Positions 8,549-17,485 of a DNA stretch of 64,000 bases are shown piece after piece. Made by a program: the position numbers and the translations under genes. Position 1 is the stretch's first letter. Every line of letters starts with the position of its first letter. Below the pieces are notes generated by a model. The model worked only from the letters and a program-made list of their open reading frames with translations. It made no database searches and was not told the origin of the DNA. This DNA comes from Euryarchaeota archaeon Ods02 (GTDB lineage: Archaea; Halobacteriota; Halobacteria; Halobacteriales; Halorutilaceae): positions 102,090 through 166,089 of the forward strand of contig JAQZDA010000002.1 in assembly GCA_028751075.1 (NCBI GenBank). Direction: 5' to 3'.

Positions 8549-10149
8549 CCGCGGACGACGCCGTCGACCTGGGTACGGGGCTGACGAAGGTCGAGGAAGC
8601 TGCTCGGTCTGCGTGGCGTGAGGCTCGGGCCTCCACGTACGTGGGGGACTGGCTAGTGGTGGGGGTTACGTTGCTCGTGCTGGCGTCTGTAGGCGTGTTG
8701 TTCTACGGAGTGATGGGTGCAGGTCTCTCTCTCGCCGCCGGCGTCCTCCTGGGCTGGGCTGCGGTCCTCGCGAGGTACGACAATCCATGGGTTCACGCGG
8801 CCGCGTCCCTGGTTTCGGTGGCTGCCGCTGTGTTCCTGGCTGCACTGCTCTACCTCTCTCTCGGGTTGGGTGCTGCGTCGGCGGCGGTGGGTGTCGCGGG
8901 ACTCCTGGGTGTCTTCGGACTCGTCCTCGCTGCCACGGGTGCGGCGACCGCTGTCTCCGGCGTCGACGAGGTGGTCTATGTCGACGTAGCTAGGACGGCC
9001 TGGTTGACGGCGTCGGGCTTTCTCCTCGCCTGGATAGTGGTGGCGTCGCCGCGTGGAGAGCAGCGTCAGGCGTTGATCGAGTTCCTGGTGGATCTGGCTT
9101 CGTCGGCGTCATCGCTGGCGCTGGCTCCCTCGGCCGGGGACGCGGTCTACGGTTTCTTCGGCTTGCTGGCGGCTTCCTCGCTCGCGGCTGCGCTCGCGCT
9201 GTCGAAGACGCCGTGGGACAGGCTGACGACGTCCACCGGTGTGTCTAAACGGATGACGCGGCTGTCGCAGCTGCTGTACGCTGGTTTCGTGGCTTCCACC
9301 GCCTTCGCCGTTGTATCCTTCGTCTTAAGCTCGGGCTTGACCGAGGACGTCGGCGAAACAGGGGTTCCACCGCTTCATCTGGAGGCACTGTCCGCGCACG
9401 CTCTCGGAGGCGTGGCTGCGGCGGTGGTGTCGCTGGAGCTGTTGAGGTGGTTCTTCACCGTCGTCCTCCTGGCTTCCTTCTTCGTCTTCGCTGGAGCGGT
9501 GGTGTACAGCTGGCTCCGCGACGGCTTCCTTGAGCGGTTCGTGTACAGGAAGACCGCCGTCGCAGTTGGTTTCGCCGTAGGGTTCCTCGCGGGCTCGATG
9601 GCTGTTGCCGCCGGCTTCGCCGCCGAGCTCGCTGACGCCGTCGACGCGGGAGAGGGGTTCGGCGGGGTGGCGTTCGCCGACATCGGTGGTTTCGCGCTCG
9701 TGAACCTCTCTTTCGCCGCCGCGTTGCTCTTGCTGGTGGTGTTCTCCCTGGTGCTGGAGGCGGTGCGTCTGGCTGTGGCTCCCTCAGGCTGGACGTCCCC
9801 TGCTTTCGCTTCCACGGGGTTGTTCCTGCTGGGTGTGTCGGCTGTTCTGCTGGGGCTCTATATCCCGGGGCTGCTGGCTGCTGCTGCGGCGCTCTACGTC
9901 TGGGACGTCGGCAGGTACGCGGCGGTGTTGAAGAGAAGCCTCCCGCGAGGGGGTGCGACGTCTTCTCTCGAGCTCGTGCACGCCGCTGGTGGCCTGTTTC
10001 TGGCGTTCGTAGCTGTCGTCGCCGCCTTCGTCATCTACATGTTGGCTCCGTATCTCGCTCCCGCTGACCCCGTCGTGGGCGTGGTGGGGCTGGTGGCTGC
10101 GCTCGCCGTGGTTAACGTCCTCGTGAGGTCGCTGGAGTCCTCGGTGTAG
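8545..10149 (+). CDS. Polytopic membrane protein (DUF7519-like)
   Basis: Last gene of the DUF4129-DUF58 operon. I place the start at TTG 8545, overlapping the DUF58 stop as TTGA. A GTG at 8536 is an alternative, while a longer reading from 8440 lies inside the DUF58 gene. About 534 residues with some 14 hydrophobic helices rich in Ala, Leu and Val and very few charges. The topology and place in the cluster fit the DUF7519 family. No catalytic motif is visible. Possibly a membrane scaffold for the complex. Confidence 0.7.
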   Translation: MTADDAVDLGTGLTKVEEAARSAWREARASTYVGDWLVVGVTLLVLASVGVLFYGVMGAGLSLAAGVLLGWAAVLARYDNPWVHAAASLVSVAAAVFLAALLYLSLGLGAASAAVGVAGLLGVFGLVLAATGAATAVSGVDEVVYVDVARTAWLTASGFLLAWIVVASPRGEQRQALIEFLVDLASSASSLALAPSAGDAVYGFFGLLAASSLAAALALSKTPWDRLTTSTGVSKRMTRLSQLLYAGFVASTAFAVVSFVLSSGLTEDVGETGVPPLHLEALSAHALGGVAAAVVSLELLRWFFTVVLLASFFVFAGAVVYSWLRDGFLERFVYRKTAVAVGFAVGFLAGSMAVAAGFAAELADAVDAGEGFGGVAFADIGGFALVNLSFAAALLLLVVFSLVLEAVRLAVAPSGWTSPAFASTGLFLLGVSAVLLGLYIPGLLAAAAALYVWDVGRYAAVLKRSLPRGGATSSLELVHAAGGLFLAFVAVVAAFVIYMLAPYLAPADPVVGVVGLVAALAVVNVLVRSLESSV

Positions 10150-10174
10150 CTGGTTGAGGATGTGATGATGGGAG

Positions 10175-11137
10175 TCAGCTCTGTGTTTCCTCCATGCTCG
10201 GCACCGGCAGGGCTTCGACGGCTTTGTCGACGACGTCTTGTTTGTCGATTCCGCGGACGCGGGCTTCCGTCGTGTGTATCACGCGGTGCGTGAGCACTGG
10301 GTCTACCATGGCGTGGACGTCGTCGGGGACGACGTAGCTCCTGCCCTCGAGGGCTGCGTGGCTGCGGCTGGCTTCGAAGAGCCTCTGCACGCCACGTGGA
10401 GAGACCCCTGTCTTCACGCTGTCGGAGCCTCGTGTTGCACGGGCTACGTCGACGACGTAGTCCTTCACGGGGCCGGCGACGTCTACGTCCTCTGCGGACG
10501 CCTGTATCTCGGGTACTGCTTCTGGTTTCACCACCTGTGATGGCTGGGGTTGACTGGTGTCTCGAGCGTCTCTCCTGTCGAGGATGGTGCGTTCACCGGT
10601 TCTGTCGGGGTATCCGAGGGTGGTCTTCGTCATGAACCTGTCTAGCTGTGCCTCCGGTAGCTCGAAGGTTCCCTCTTGTTCCACGGGGTTCTGGGTGGCG
10701 ATGACGAAGAACGGCTCCGGCAGGCTGTGGGTTTCGCCGCCTACGGACACCTGTCGTTCGCTCATGGCTTCCAGCAACGCGGCCTGTGTCTTCGGGGGTG
10801 CGCGGTTTATCTCGTCGGCGAGCACTATGTTCGCGAAAATAGGCCCTGGTTCGAACCGGAAGCTTCCGTCGGCTTCGTCGTACACTTCGCTGCCGGTTAC
10901 GTCGCCGGGCAGTAGGTCGGGGGTGAACTGTATCCTGTTGAAGTCGAGGCCGAGAGCTTCGGCGAGCGTCTGCGCCGTCAGCGTTTTACCGGTTCCGGGG
11001 ACGTCTTCGAGGAGGACGTGGCCTCGCGCGAGCACGGTGGCGAGCACTACGTCGAGGGGTTCGTCGTCGAGGATGACGGTCTCCTGCATCTCCGTGCGGA
11101 CGGTGTCGAGGAGGTCGGCTGCTTCCTCTGGCTTCAT
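10175..11137 (-). CDS. moxR: MoxR family AAA+ ATPase
   Basis: 320-residue AAA+ ATPase of the MoxR/RavA group. Walker A is GTGKTLTAQ (about residues 45-53), Walker B is VLADEINRA, the sensor 1 region is VIATQNPVEQEGTFELPEAQLDRF, and the C-terminal lid contains SPRGVQRLFEASRSHA. The length is standard. It lies tail to tail with the DUF58 operon, whereas moxR often stands in the same operon in related clusters, so the inversion here is a local rearrangement. The response regulator gene upstream is 6 bases away on the same strand, suggesting co-transcription. Confidence 0.92.
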   Translation of the reverse strand: MKPEEAADLLDTVRTEMQETVILDDEPLDVVLATVLARGHVLLEDVPGTGKTLTAQTLAEALGLDFNRIQFTPDLLPGDVTGSEVYDEADGSFRFEPGPIFANIVLADEINRAPPKTQAALLEAMSERQVSVGGETHSLPEPFFVIATQNPVEQEGTFELPEAQLDRFMTKTTLGYPDRTGERTILDRRDARDTSQPQPSQVVKPEAVPEIQASAEDVDVAGPVKDYVVDVARATRGSDSVKTGVSPRGVQRLFEASRSHAALEGRSYVVPDDVHAMVDPVLTHRVIHTTEARVRGIDKQDVVDKAVEALPVPSMEETQS

Positions 11138-11143
11138 GTTGTT

Positions 11144-11887
11144 TCACTCTACCCGGCTTATCTTCTGGACTTTCTCGCCTGCTTCTTCCTCTATCCTCCT
11201 GAGCTGGTTCTCTAGCTCCTGGTAGTCCTCGTCTTTCTCTAGCTTCGGCCGCGGCATGGTGCGTCCGAGGAGTATCTTCTTCCACTGCGTGCTCTGGTAC
11301 TTCTGGACGCGGCTCTGCAGTTCACCGAGAGCGGCTAGCTTTCCGACGAGTTCGACTAGGTGGTTGCGGTCGACGTTCTTGACGACGTAGTGGTCGAACT
11401 CCATGTCGATTATGTCGAAGTCGGGGTCGACGGCGGTGAGCATGCAGATCTGTGGATCTAGCTCGTGGTTCCTGAGGTTGTCGACTATGACGGGGTCGAG
11501 CTTCTTCACTGTCTCGAGGCTGATGTCCTTTACGTCCTTGTCCTCGTACTCCTCGGTTATGTGGTATGGGTCTCTGTCTTCGAACTTCTCGGGGTCCAGT
11601 TTCTTGACGTCCTGGCTTCGTATGGCTTCGAGGACCTCGTCTCCGCTCAACATCGGCATCCGTCTGTCGAGGATGACGACGTCTACCTCTTCGTCTATCT
11701 GTCTGAGCGCTTCTTCGCCGCCGTTCGCTACCTCTACCTGGAAGCCTGCGTCCTCCAGCCAGTCACGGTACATCTGCGCGACCATGCTCTCGTCGTCGAC
11801 TACGAGCACCTTTATCTGCTCCCAGACGGGTTCCTGTATCTCGCTGGAGCCGCCGAGCGCCTCGTATATCTTTGAGATGTAGCTCAT
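11144..11887 (-). CDS. HalX-type response regulator with enlarged receiver (paralogue 1)
   Basis: 247 residues. The receiver has acidic pair DDE (31-33), phospho-acceptor Asp74 (VILDRRMP), Thr151 (MLTAVDPD) and Lys170 (HYVVK). Asp to Thr is 77 residues, against about 30 in a normal receiver, because a charged helix-rich insert (about 91-143, SQDVKKLDPEKFEDRDP, later SLETVKKLDPVIVDN) sits between alpha3 and beta4. The C-terminal third is HalX-like helical sequence (YQSTQWKKILL) ending in a charged coiled coil. The N-terminus MSYISKIYEALGG is shared with three paralogues here. The promoter has GTATATATAAC (about 11912-11922). It may share a transcript with moxR. Confidence 0.85.
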   Translation of the reverse strand: MSYISKIYEALGGSSEIQEPVWEQIKVLVVDDESMVAQMYRDWLEDAGFQVEVANGGEEALRQIDEEVDVVILDRRMPMLSGDEVLEAIRSQDVKKLDPEKFEDRDPYHITEEYEDKDVKDISLETVKKLDPVIVDNLRNHELDPQICMLTAVDPDFDIIDMEFDHYVVKNVDRNHLVELVGKLAALGELQSRVQKYQSTQWKKILLGRTMPRPKLEKDEDYQELENQLRRIEEEAGEKVQKISRVE

Positions 11888-11974
11888 CCGATGTTCAAGT
11901 GATTCATCGGAGTCGTATATATAACTTCGGGGGCTGGTTCGGGTTGAACTGGGGTTTGGTCCGCGTAAGCTGCG

Positions 11975-13339
11975 TCAGGCTCGTTCGAGCTCGATGGAGA
12001 CCTTCGCGCCGCCCAGCGGGCTGTCGTCGAACTCTAGCTCTCCATCGCTGCGGTCGACTATCCATTTCACCGCCCATAAGCCGATGCCGCTGCCGTGCTG
12101 GAGGGGGTTCTCGGAGCCTTCGGTTATGGTCTCGATCTCGTGTTCGGGGATTCCTTCGCCGTCGTCGTGCACCTGTATAGAGACGTCTCCGTCTTCGGTC
12201 TCCATGGCTTTCACCTCGACCTGCGGGTGGTCGTTCCCCGCGTGTTCGATGGCGTTCTCCACGAGGTTCTCGACGGTGAACTCCAGGCCTTCGACGGCTT
12301 CGACCCCGAGGTCCTCGGGGGCTGACACCTCTACGTCTGCTTCTTCCCCGGTGAAGTCGCGTGTCGCTCGTTCGACGGTGGATCTGACGTCGAAGACGTG
12401 TCTCTCGGGTTTCTGGTCGAGGAGGTTGCCTATCGTCCTCGCTTTCTCGCTCATCTGTTCGAGGACCTTCGCGCGGTCGTGGATGCGTTCGGCGTACTCT
12501 CGTTCCTTGTCTTCGAGCTTGTCGACGAGGACGTCGGCGGAGCCGCTGATGACCGTGAGCTCGTTCCGGACGTTGTGTCGGAAGAACCTGTTGAGCACGC
12601 CGAGCTGTTGCTCGCGTTCCTTGCGTTCGGTGATGTCTCTCGCCATCCCGACTATGCCTTTGGTGACGTCGGAGCTTCCGCGGAGCCGCGCCATATGTAG
12701 CTCTACGGGGAAGCTGTCTCCATCCCTGGTTCTGGCTTCGTGTTCCACGAGCACCTTCTGCTCCTCGGCTTCCGCGGTCATCTCTCCCGCTTCCTCCTTC
12801 GCCATCACGCTGCGGAAGTCCTTCTGCATGAGCTCTTCCTCGGCGAAACCCAGCTGCCGGTACATGGTCTCGTTGGCCTCCACGAAGCCTCCGGATTCGT
12901 CGAGTGCGAACACCATGTCGGGCACGCTGCTGAGCATCTCGCTGTAGATCTCGAAGTTCTCCTTCTGGTTCTCGAGCGTCTGCCGCCTGTTCCTCTCCTC
13001 CTGGAGGTCCGCCCTCAGCTGTTTGATGTCCTGGTTCAGCTCCTTGAGCTGGGTTTCATCCTCTTCGAGAGCTCGTCCGGTGATGTAGACTCCTGCGAGC
13101 GCCGCGAGCGCCAGGGACGTCTGAAGGGCTTCCTCGTACGTGTCGCCGTAGGCCGCTGTCTCGACGGTCATCACGCTCCATAGCTGGAGGATCTCGAGCG
13201 CTCCCAGTGCCGCGAGAAGGATGAGGTAGACCGTGAACCTGATGTCTTTCTCCCTGTCCACGAGCTTCACGGTGTACGCTGCACCGACGGCGACGGCGAC
13301 GATCGGTAGAACGGAGAACACAGCTATCTCCAGTACCAT
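11975..13339 (-). CDS. Membrane-associated PAS sensor histidine kinase
   Basis: 454 residues: three hydrophobic segments (about 3-24, 35-55, 71-90), a coiled coil (92-130), a PAS domain (about 132-245, ending GIVGMARDITERK), a HisKA-like helix with His255 in FFRHNVRNEL, and a HATPase_c domain with N box (ENLVENAIEHA), G1 (DDGEGIPEHE) and G2 (GSGIGLWAVKWI). This is the usual haloarchaeal architecture. It lies between two enlarged response regulators and diverges from a second, soluble kinase at 13463. It probably phosphorylates the regulator at 11144 or at 14172. Confidence 0.92.
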   Translation of the reverse strand: MVLEIAVFSVLPIVAVAVGAAYTVKLVDREKDIRFTVYLILLAALGALEILQLWSVMTVETAAYGDTYEEALQTSLALAALAGVYITGRALEEDETQLKELNQDIKQLRADLQEERNRRQTLENQKENFEIYSEMLSSVPDMVFALDESGGFVEANETMYRQLGFAEEELMQKDFRSVMAKEEAGEMTAEAEEQKVLVEHEARTRDGDSFPVELHMARLRGSSDVTKGIVGMARDITERKEREQQLGVLNRFFRHNVRNELTVISGSADVLVDKLEDKEREYAERIHDRAKVLEQMSEKARTIGNLLDQKPERHVFDVRSTVERATRDFTGEEADVEVSAPEDLGVEAVEGLEFTVENLVENAIEHAGNDHPQVEVKAMETEDGDVSIQVHDDGEGIPEHEIETITEGSENPLQHGSGIGLWAVKWIVDRSDGELEFDDSPLGGAKVSIELERA

Positions 13340-13462
13340 CGGCTAGAACTCGGGCAGCCGATTAGTATATCTTTCCCCCGCGGGGTTGACGAGACCACGG
13401 CAGCGGGCCGCTGAGGCAGTAGGTTTAAAATACCTCCGTATAGAACCTTAGGTCGAGCGCAA

Positions 13463-14113
13463 TTGACTTCAGACGAAGCGATGGATACATCCGGGGGTGA
13501 TGACTCGGGGTCCTCCGACGAAGACGATCTAGCGGCGCTGCTGGCGCACGACATGAAGAACCATCTACAGGTCGCTGACCGCAGGCTCGAAGGTTACGTG
13601 GAGGAGAACGGTTCGGACCGTCGTCTGGACTTCGTTCAGAAGTCGATAGACAGGATGAAGGAGATGACGGAGAAGGTGCTGGTGCTCTCCAAACAGGGTG
13701 AGGGGGACATGAGGCCGGTTCCCGTCGAGCTCGGGGAGAAGGCGGAGGAAGCCTGGGGTAACCTGGAGTCACCTGACGGCTTGCTACAGGTCGCTGAGAA
13801 CCCGGAGGTAGAGGCGGATCCCGAGCATCTGCAGCGGGTTCTGGAGAACCTCTTCGACAACTCCCTGAAGCACGGCGGCAGCGACGTCACGGTGATCGTC
13901 GGGGAGCTCGACTCGGGTTTCTACGTCGAGGACGATGGACCTGGAATACCGGCTCGGGTGCGGGAGAACGTCTTCAACAGAGGTTTCTCTGCCGGTCAGG
14001 GCAGCGGGCTGGGGCTGTACATAGTCGACCGGGTGGCCGAGATGCACGGCTGGAACGTGGACGCGATGGAGGGTACTGAGGGCGGGGCAAGGTTCGAGTT
14101 CGAAGTCGAGTAG
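13463..14113 (+). CDS. Soluble histidine kinase without sensor domain
   Basis: 216-residue kinase with no TM or PAS. His29 lies in LLAHDMKNHLQV, and the HATPase domain shows ENLFDNSLKHGG, DDGPGIPARV and GSGLGLYIVDRVAEMHG. I take TTG 13463 as start because a TATA-like TTTAAAATACC (about 13422-13432) is some 30 bases upstream. ATG 13481 is the alternative. Since it lacks a sensor it may take signals from the divergent membrane kinase or act as a cytoplasmic phosphorelay partner. It faces the response regulator at 14172-14915 tail to tail. Confidence 0.88.
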   Translation: MTSDEAMDTSGGDDSGSSDEDDLAALLAHDMKNHLQVADRRLEGYVEENGSDRRLDFVQKSIDRMKEMTEKVLVLSKQGEGDMRPVPVELGEKAEEAWGNLESPDGLLQVAENPEVEADPEHLQRVLENLFDNSLKHGGSDVTVIVGELDSGFYVEDDGPGIPARVRENVFNRGFSAGQGSGLGLYIVDRVAEMHGWNVDAMEGTEGGARFEFEVE

Positions 14114-14171
14114 AAGCGCCGGCTGGTGGTCGAACTTTCCTGGCGGGTCCCTGATACTCTGCTGGTTAGAG

Positions 14172-14915
14172 CTACGCTACCTCTTTCACTCGTTCCACTT
14201 CACCTTCGGACTCCTCCTCTAGCTCGCTGATGCCCTGCCGGAGATCGTCGAACTTGTCGCTCTTCTGGATCTCGTGTTTCGTTCGGGAGCCTTCGAGTAT
14301 CGTCTTCTTCCAGTACATGGACTGGAACTCGCGTTCGGCTTCGTCGAGCTCGTCGAGGGCTGCGAGCCCGTCCACCACGTCGAGTAGGTCGTCGCGGTCT
14401 ACGCTCTTCGTTACGTAGTGGTCGAACTCCATGTCCACTATCTCGAAGTCGGGTTCGACCGCGGTCATCATGCAGACCTTCGGGTCGATGTTTCGGGACT
14501 GGAACTTCTTCACTATGTCTCGCTCTAGCTTCTTGACGGTGTCGAGCGGTAGGTCCTTGTTCCAGTCCTTCTCCGACACCGTGTGGAACGGGTCTCTACC
14601 GTCGAACCTTGCGGGCTGGAGGTCCTGAAGGTCTTCGCTCTCCAGTATCGCGAGCACCTCGTCGCCGGACATCATCGGCATCCTCCGGTCGAGCAGGAGG
14701 ATCTCCGTTCCTTCGTCGAGGGCGTCTAACGCCTGTACTCCACCCTCCGCTACCTCGACGGTGTATCCCTCGAGCGACAGCCAGTCTTCGTACATCTCCG
14801 CGACGTGGGGTTCGTCGTCTACGACGAGTATCTCTATGTCCTCCTTGGACCTCATGGCGTCTACGTCGGTGTCTTCGCCTCCCAGCGTCTCGACGACCTT
14901 GGACAGGTATCCCAT
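14172..14915 (-). CDS. HalX-type response regulator with enlarged receiver (paralogue 2)
   Basis: 247 residues, the same length as paralogue 1 and nearly collinear with it. Asp76 is the phospho-acceptor (LLLDRRMPMMSG), Thr151 and Lys170 complete the site, and the insert (about 92-143) has PARFDGRDPFHTVSEKDW and LDTVKKLERDIVKKF. The N-terminus is MGYLSKVVETLGG. The C-terminus is HalX-like (FQSMYWKKTILEGS) and ends in an acidic/basic helix. It converges with the soluble kinase gene and is probably part of the same signalling set. Confidence 0.85.
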   Translation of the reverse strand: MGYLSKVVETLGGEDTDVDAMRSKEDIEILVVDDEPHVAEMYEDWLSLEGYTVEVAEGGVQALDALDEGTEILLLDRRMPMMSGDEVLAILESEDLQDLQPARFDGRDPFHTVSEKDWNKDLPLDTVKKLERDIVKKFQSRNIDPKVCMMTAVEPDFEIVDMEFDHYVTKSVDRDDLLDVVDGLAALDELDEAEREFQSMYWKKTILEGSRTKHEIQKSDKFDDLRQGISELEEESEGEVERVKEVA

Positions 14916-15125
14916 CTGTGTATCTCCTTAAGCTACATCCATGTTCGCGTTCCTTCGATTTAACGTTGCTGGCCAGTCTATACGTATCTGTATTAGAACG
15001 TTTTGTCTATGATGCTTGTAACCGTCTACTCCAATGTTAGATGCCTGCAATGGCGCCCGATTGAATTGTCGTGTTATGACAAAACCAAGCAGTATTGTGT
15101 CTGGGGGAAGTTATAGTATAATGGT

Positions 15126-15971
15126 ATGAAGGCATTGTGCGCAACCGATCTCTCGGCGGCTAGTGAGGCAGCTATAGAGAACGACACATGCCTCCACTGC
15201 CTGAAGCGCATCGGTGTAGAGACTATACATCTGGTGACCGTGATCCCGTCGAACGTACACATGGGTATGCCGGGAACCGACCTCGAAGGCAGGAGGAACC
15301 GTGCGCTCGCCAGATACAGTGAGGTCATCGAAGCAGTCGGTATGGACGTCGAGACGCACGTCGTCAGAGGCACTCCTCACCGACGTATCAACGGTATCGC
15401 CGAAGCCGAAGACGTAGACCTAACGATAGTGAACTCCCGCGGTCGGAGCCCGCTAGAGAACCGGGTCATCGGATCGACCGCGCGCAACCTCTCCCGCACC
15501 ACTGTGGTGCCGTTGCTCGTCAACCGGGTTGAGCGGGCGACCGACGAACCCGAGGTGGTGTATCAGCATCTGTTCCGACGTGTGATGTACGCGACGGACT
15601 TCTCGGAGAACGCCGCGGCGGCGTTCGAGATGTTCGACCATCTTAAGGACGCGACGCAGGACGCGACCCTCGTTCACGTCAGAACCCCGAAGGACCCTGA
15701 GCCGGATACCGAGGATGAAGCTGTGGAGAGGCTCGAGCAGCTCAAGATGCAGCTGGAAGAGATGGGGGTGCCTGCGGAGACAGACGTACGCCGTGGAGAC
15801 CCGGCGGAGGAGATACTGGCAGCCGAGGAGGAGCACGACCCCACTATGGTGTTGATGGGTTCGAGGGGGCACAGCAGACTGCGGCGGCTGCTCCTGGGCA
15901 GCGTCTCGGAAGACGTAGTCGCACGAGCGAACGGTAACGTGATGCTAGTGCCACCTCCCAGGAAAGCTTGA
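15126..15971 (+). CDS. Tandem universal stress protein (UspA family)
   Basis: 281 residues with two Usp domains (about 1-140 and 155-280). The second domain ends in the ATP-binding signature GSRGHSRLRRLLLGSVSEDVV, while the first has the related NSRGRSPLENRVIGSTARN. Each domain begins with a beta strand plus ATDxS (CATDLSAAS, YATDFSENA). Double-domain Usp proteins are common in haloarchaea and bind nucleotides in stress responses. No operon partner. The upstream 210 bases separate it from the divergent response regulator and hold both promoters. Confidence 0.92.
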   Translation: MKALCATDLSAASEAAIENDTCLHCLKRIGVETIHLVTVIPSNVHMGMPGTDLEGRRNRALARYSEVIEAVGMDVETHVVRGTPHRRINGIAEAEDVDLTIVNSRGRSPLENRVIGSTARNLSRTTVVPLLVNRVERATDEPEVVYQHLFRRVMYATDFSENAAAAFEMFDHLKDATQDATLVHVRTPKDPEPDTEDEAVERLEQLKMQLEEMGVPAETDVRRGDPAEEILAAEEEHDPTMVLMGSRGHSRLRRLLLGSVSEDVVARANGNVMLVPPPRKA

Positions 15972-16023
15972 CAGCTATCTACCCAGGAAAAGCTTCATGG
16001 AGGAGCAGGGGTTCCTTCTGAGC

Positions 16024-16356
16024 CTAAGTCGCCGCTGCGGCGAGCTTACGCAGCTCGTCCGCTGACTTGGCTCCGACTGCTCTCTGAACCGGTTCACCGT
16101 CGACGAACACTATCACGGTGGGCACGCTCTGCACTCCGTAGGCAGCGGCGACCTTAGGGTTCTCGTCGATGTCGACCTTCGCCACAGCTACTTCTCCCTC
16201 GGCGGCGACCTCCGCGACCGCTGGCTCCATCATCCTGCATGGACCGCACCAGTCCGCGTAGAAGTCCACTAGCACGGGTTCTTTACCTTGGATTACATCG
16301 TTGAACTGTCTCGCGCCGTCTACCTCGATGGCCTGGTTGGTTTGTTCCTGCGTCAT
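16024..16356 (-). CDS. trxA: Thioredoxin
   Basis: 110 residues from ATG 16356. A longer reading to 16404 includes the promoter and is rejected. The active site is DFYADWCGPCRMM with Cys37 and Cys40. Also present are the cis-Pro region QSVPTVIVFVDGEPV and conserved KVDIDENP. Typical size. A TATA element (AACTATAAATCG, about 16380-16391) is 25-30 bases upstream, making the mRNA leaderless. Next to it is a 14-bp inverted repeat. It is the first gene of a region devoted to sulfur and thiol chemistry. Confidence 0.95.
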   Translation of the reverse strand: MTQEQTNQAIEVDGARQFNDVIQGKEPVLVDFYADWCGPCRMMEPAVAEVAAEGEVAVAKVDIDENPKVAAAYGVQSVPTVIVFVDGEPVQRAVGAKSADELRKLAAAAT

Positions 16357-16396
16357 CAGACAGGAGTAGGGCGCACGCGATTTATAGTTTTGGGGA

Positions 16397-16464
16397 CACC
16401 ACACAAGACCAACATTGGGGTTTGCTATCGTTCAGGACGTGTGTGACGCAGGTCTTGTGTGGTG
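16397..16464. promoter_or_regulatory. Perfect 14-bp inverted repeat upstream of thioredoxin
   Basis: CACCACACAAGACC at 16397-16410 is repeated in reverse complement at 16451-16464, with a 40-base spacer. Two further related half sites, TCGTGTGGT, lie at 16471-16479 and 16490-16498. The proximal arm abuts the TATA element of trxA. The core ACCACACAA recurs upstream of the rhodanese-metallohydrolase gene, so I infer a shared operator. Confidence 0.6.
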
Positions 16465-16613
16465 CGTGGGTCGTGTGGTCTACCTTCTATCGTGTGGTAT
16501 ACTCCTATGTGCAGGTTGCTCGACGCCGGTTTTATCTTGTGTCGACGGTCTGAAATGAAGTTTGCCCGCTATCTCTCGATGAAAGAGGTGGAGGGGGAAG
16601 GGCGTTCTTGTTT

Positions 16614-17243
16614 CTACGCCTGCGGAACGGGTAGGGGCATGACGCCTACGAGCCAGTACATCAACAGGGCGAGACCACCGACGAGCAGCAGGGTGACGGG
16701 CCACAGGGCATCACGTAGGCCGAGTCCGCTGATGCCGAGGTCCTGAAGTCCCGGGGCTTCGCTCTGGTGGTAGATGACAGCAGACAGAACGAACAGCACC
16801 GTGGTCGAAGCCGCCGACACCATGCATAGCGGGCAGACGGCCTCGATCACGAAGAACATCTGGTAGACGAAGTTCGCCGACATCAGGAGGCCTACGCCTG
16901 TTACAGGAAGCAACAGCTTCTCAACCTGTGGCAGTCTGTACGTGAGCCACGTCGTCGACAGCGTTAATACTAACAGGTAGAACGCCGCGCCGAACATCGC
17001 CGACGGTATTCCCATGATGTACGACCACTCGCTGGTGATCACCTCCCACTGCGTCCCCTCGATCGGTGCTCCCTCTGGCAGGGGAAGCACCTCAAGGTGG
17101 ACCCCGACCAGGAAGTTCGTGTCCAGCCAACCGACGAAGCCGACGACTAATACCAGCCCCATCAGCCTCCTCATGGTTCTGGTGCCTGTCGCATCTTGCT
17201 CTTCTGCGTTACCGTTCGGGTTGGACTCTGTTGTCTGCGCCAT
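16614..17243 (-). CDS. Vitamin K epoxide reductase (VKOR/LNK1-like) homologue
   Basis: 209-residue membrane protein with about five helices. The redox motif CPLC in VCPLCMVSAASTTVLF is the VKOR CxxC active site, and SEWSYIMGIPSAMFGA matches the conserved loop SxxxxxxGIP that precedes TM2. The loop cysteine usually found just before this motif is replaced by Trp (TQWEVITSEW), and no other loop cysteine is seen. Normal VKORs use the loop pair to pass electrons to a thioredoxin-like partner. A leaderless promoter and a 19-bp tandem repeat lie upstream. It neighbours thioredoxin in the sulfur/thiol region. Confidence 0.82.
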   Translation of the reverse strand: MAQTTESNPNGNAEEQDATGTRTMRRLMGLVLVVGFVGWLDTNFLVGVHLEVLPLPEGAPIEGTQWEVITSEWSYIMGIPSAMFGAAFYLLVLTLSTTWLTYRLPQVEKLLLPVTGVGLLMSANFVYQMFFVIEAVCPLCMVSAASTTVLFVLSAVIYHQSEAPGLQDLGISGLGLRDALWPVTLLLVGGLALLMYWLVGVMPLPVPQA

Positions 17244-17298
17244 GTTTGTGCATACGGCACACTACCGTAAGAATGTTGTTGTGTTGCCAACAGCGCAC

Positions 17299-17336
17299 AA
17301 TACCACTATTTAGCTCAAATACCACTATTTAGCTCA
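17299..17336. repeat. 19-bp tandem duplication upstream of the VKOR gene
   Basis: AATACCACTATTTAGCTCA occurs twice head to tail at 17299-17317 and 17318-17336. It follows directly on GCGCACAATACC (17292-17303), a form of the element seen elsewhere in this region. The duplication would double an operator half site. It lies 56-93 bases upstream of ATG 17243. Confidence 0.8.
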
Positions 17337-17485
17337 TCTCCCGTGTACGGCTCTATGTCCTGTGTACTAACGAGGTACTATGGGGAAAGACGAGTGTAAC
17401 TTATAATTAGGTTATCTGTAATCTGTAGTTATACGTCAGCGAGTTCGAGTTATCTCCGTCTGAGTTACTGTGTTATGTCCTTGGG

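Noticed and set aside
16459..16746. 95-codon plus-strand frame between thioredoxin and VKOR
   Set aside because: Its second half is antisense to the VKOR gene and no family sequence is seen. A start at 16554 with a TATA-like upstream is possible but unconvincing.
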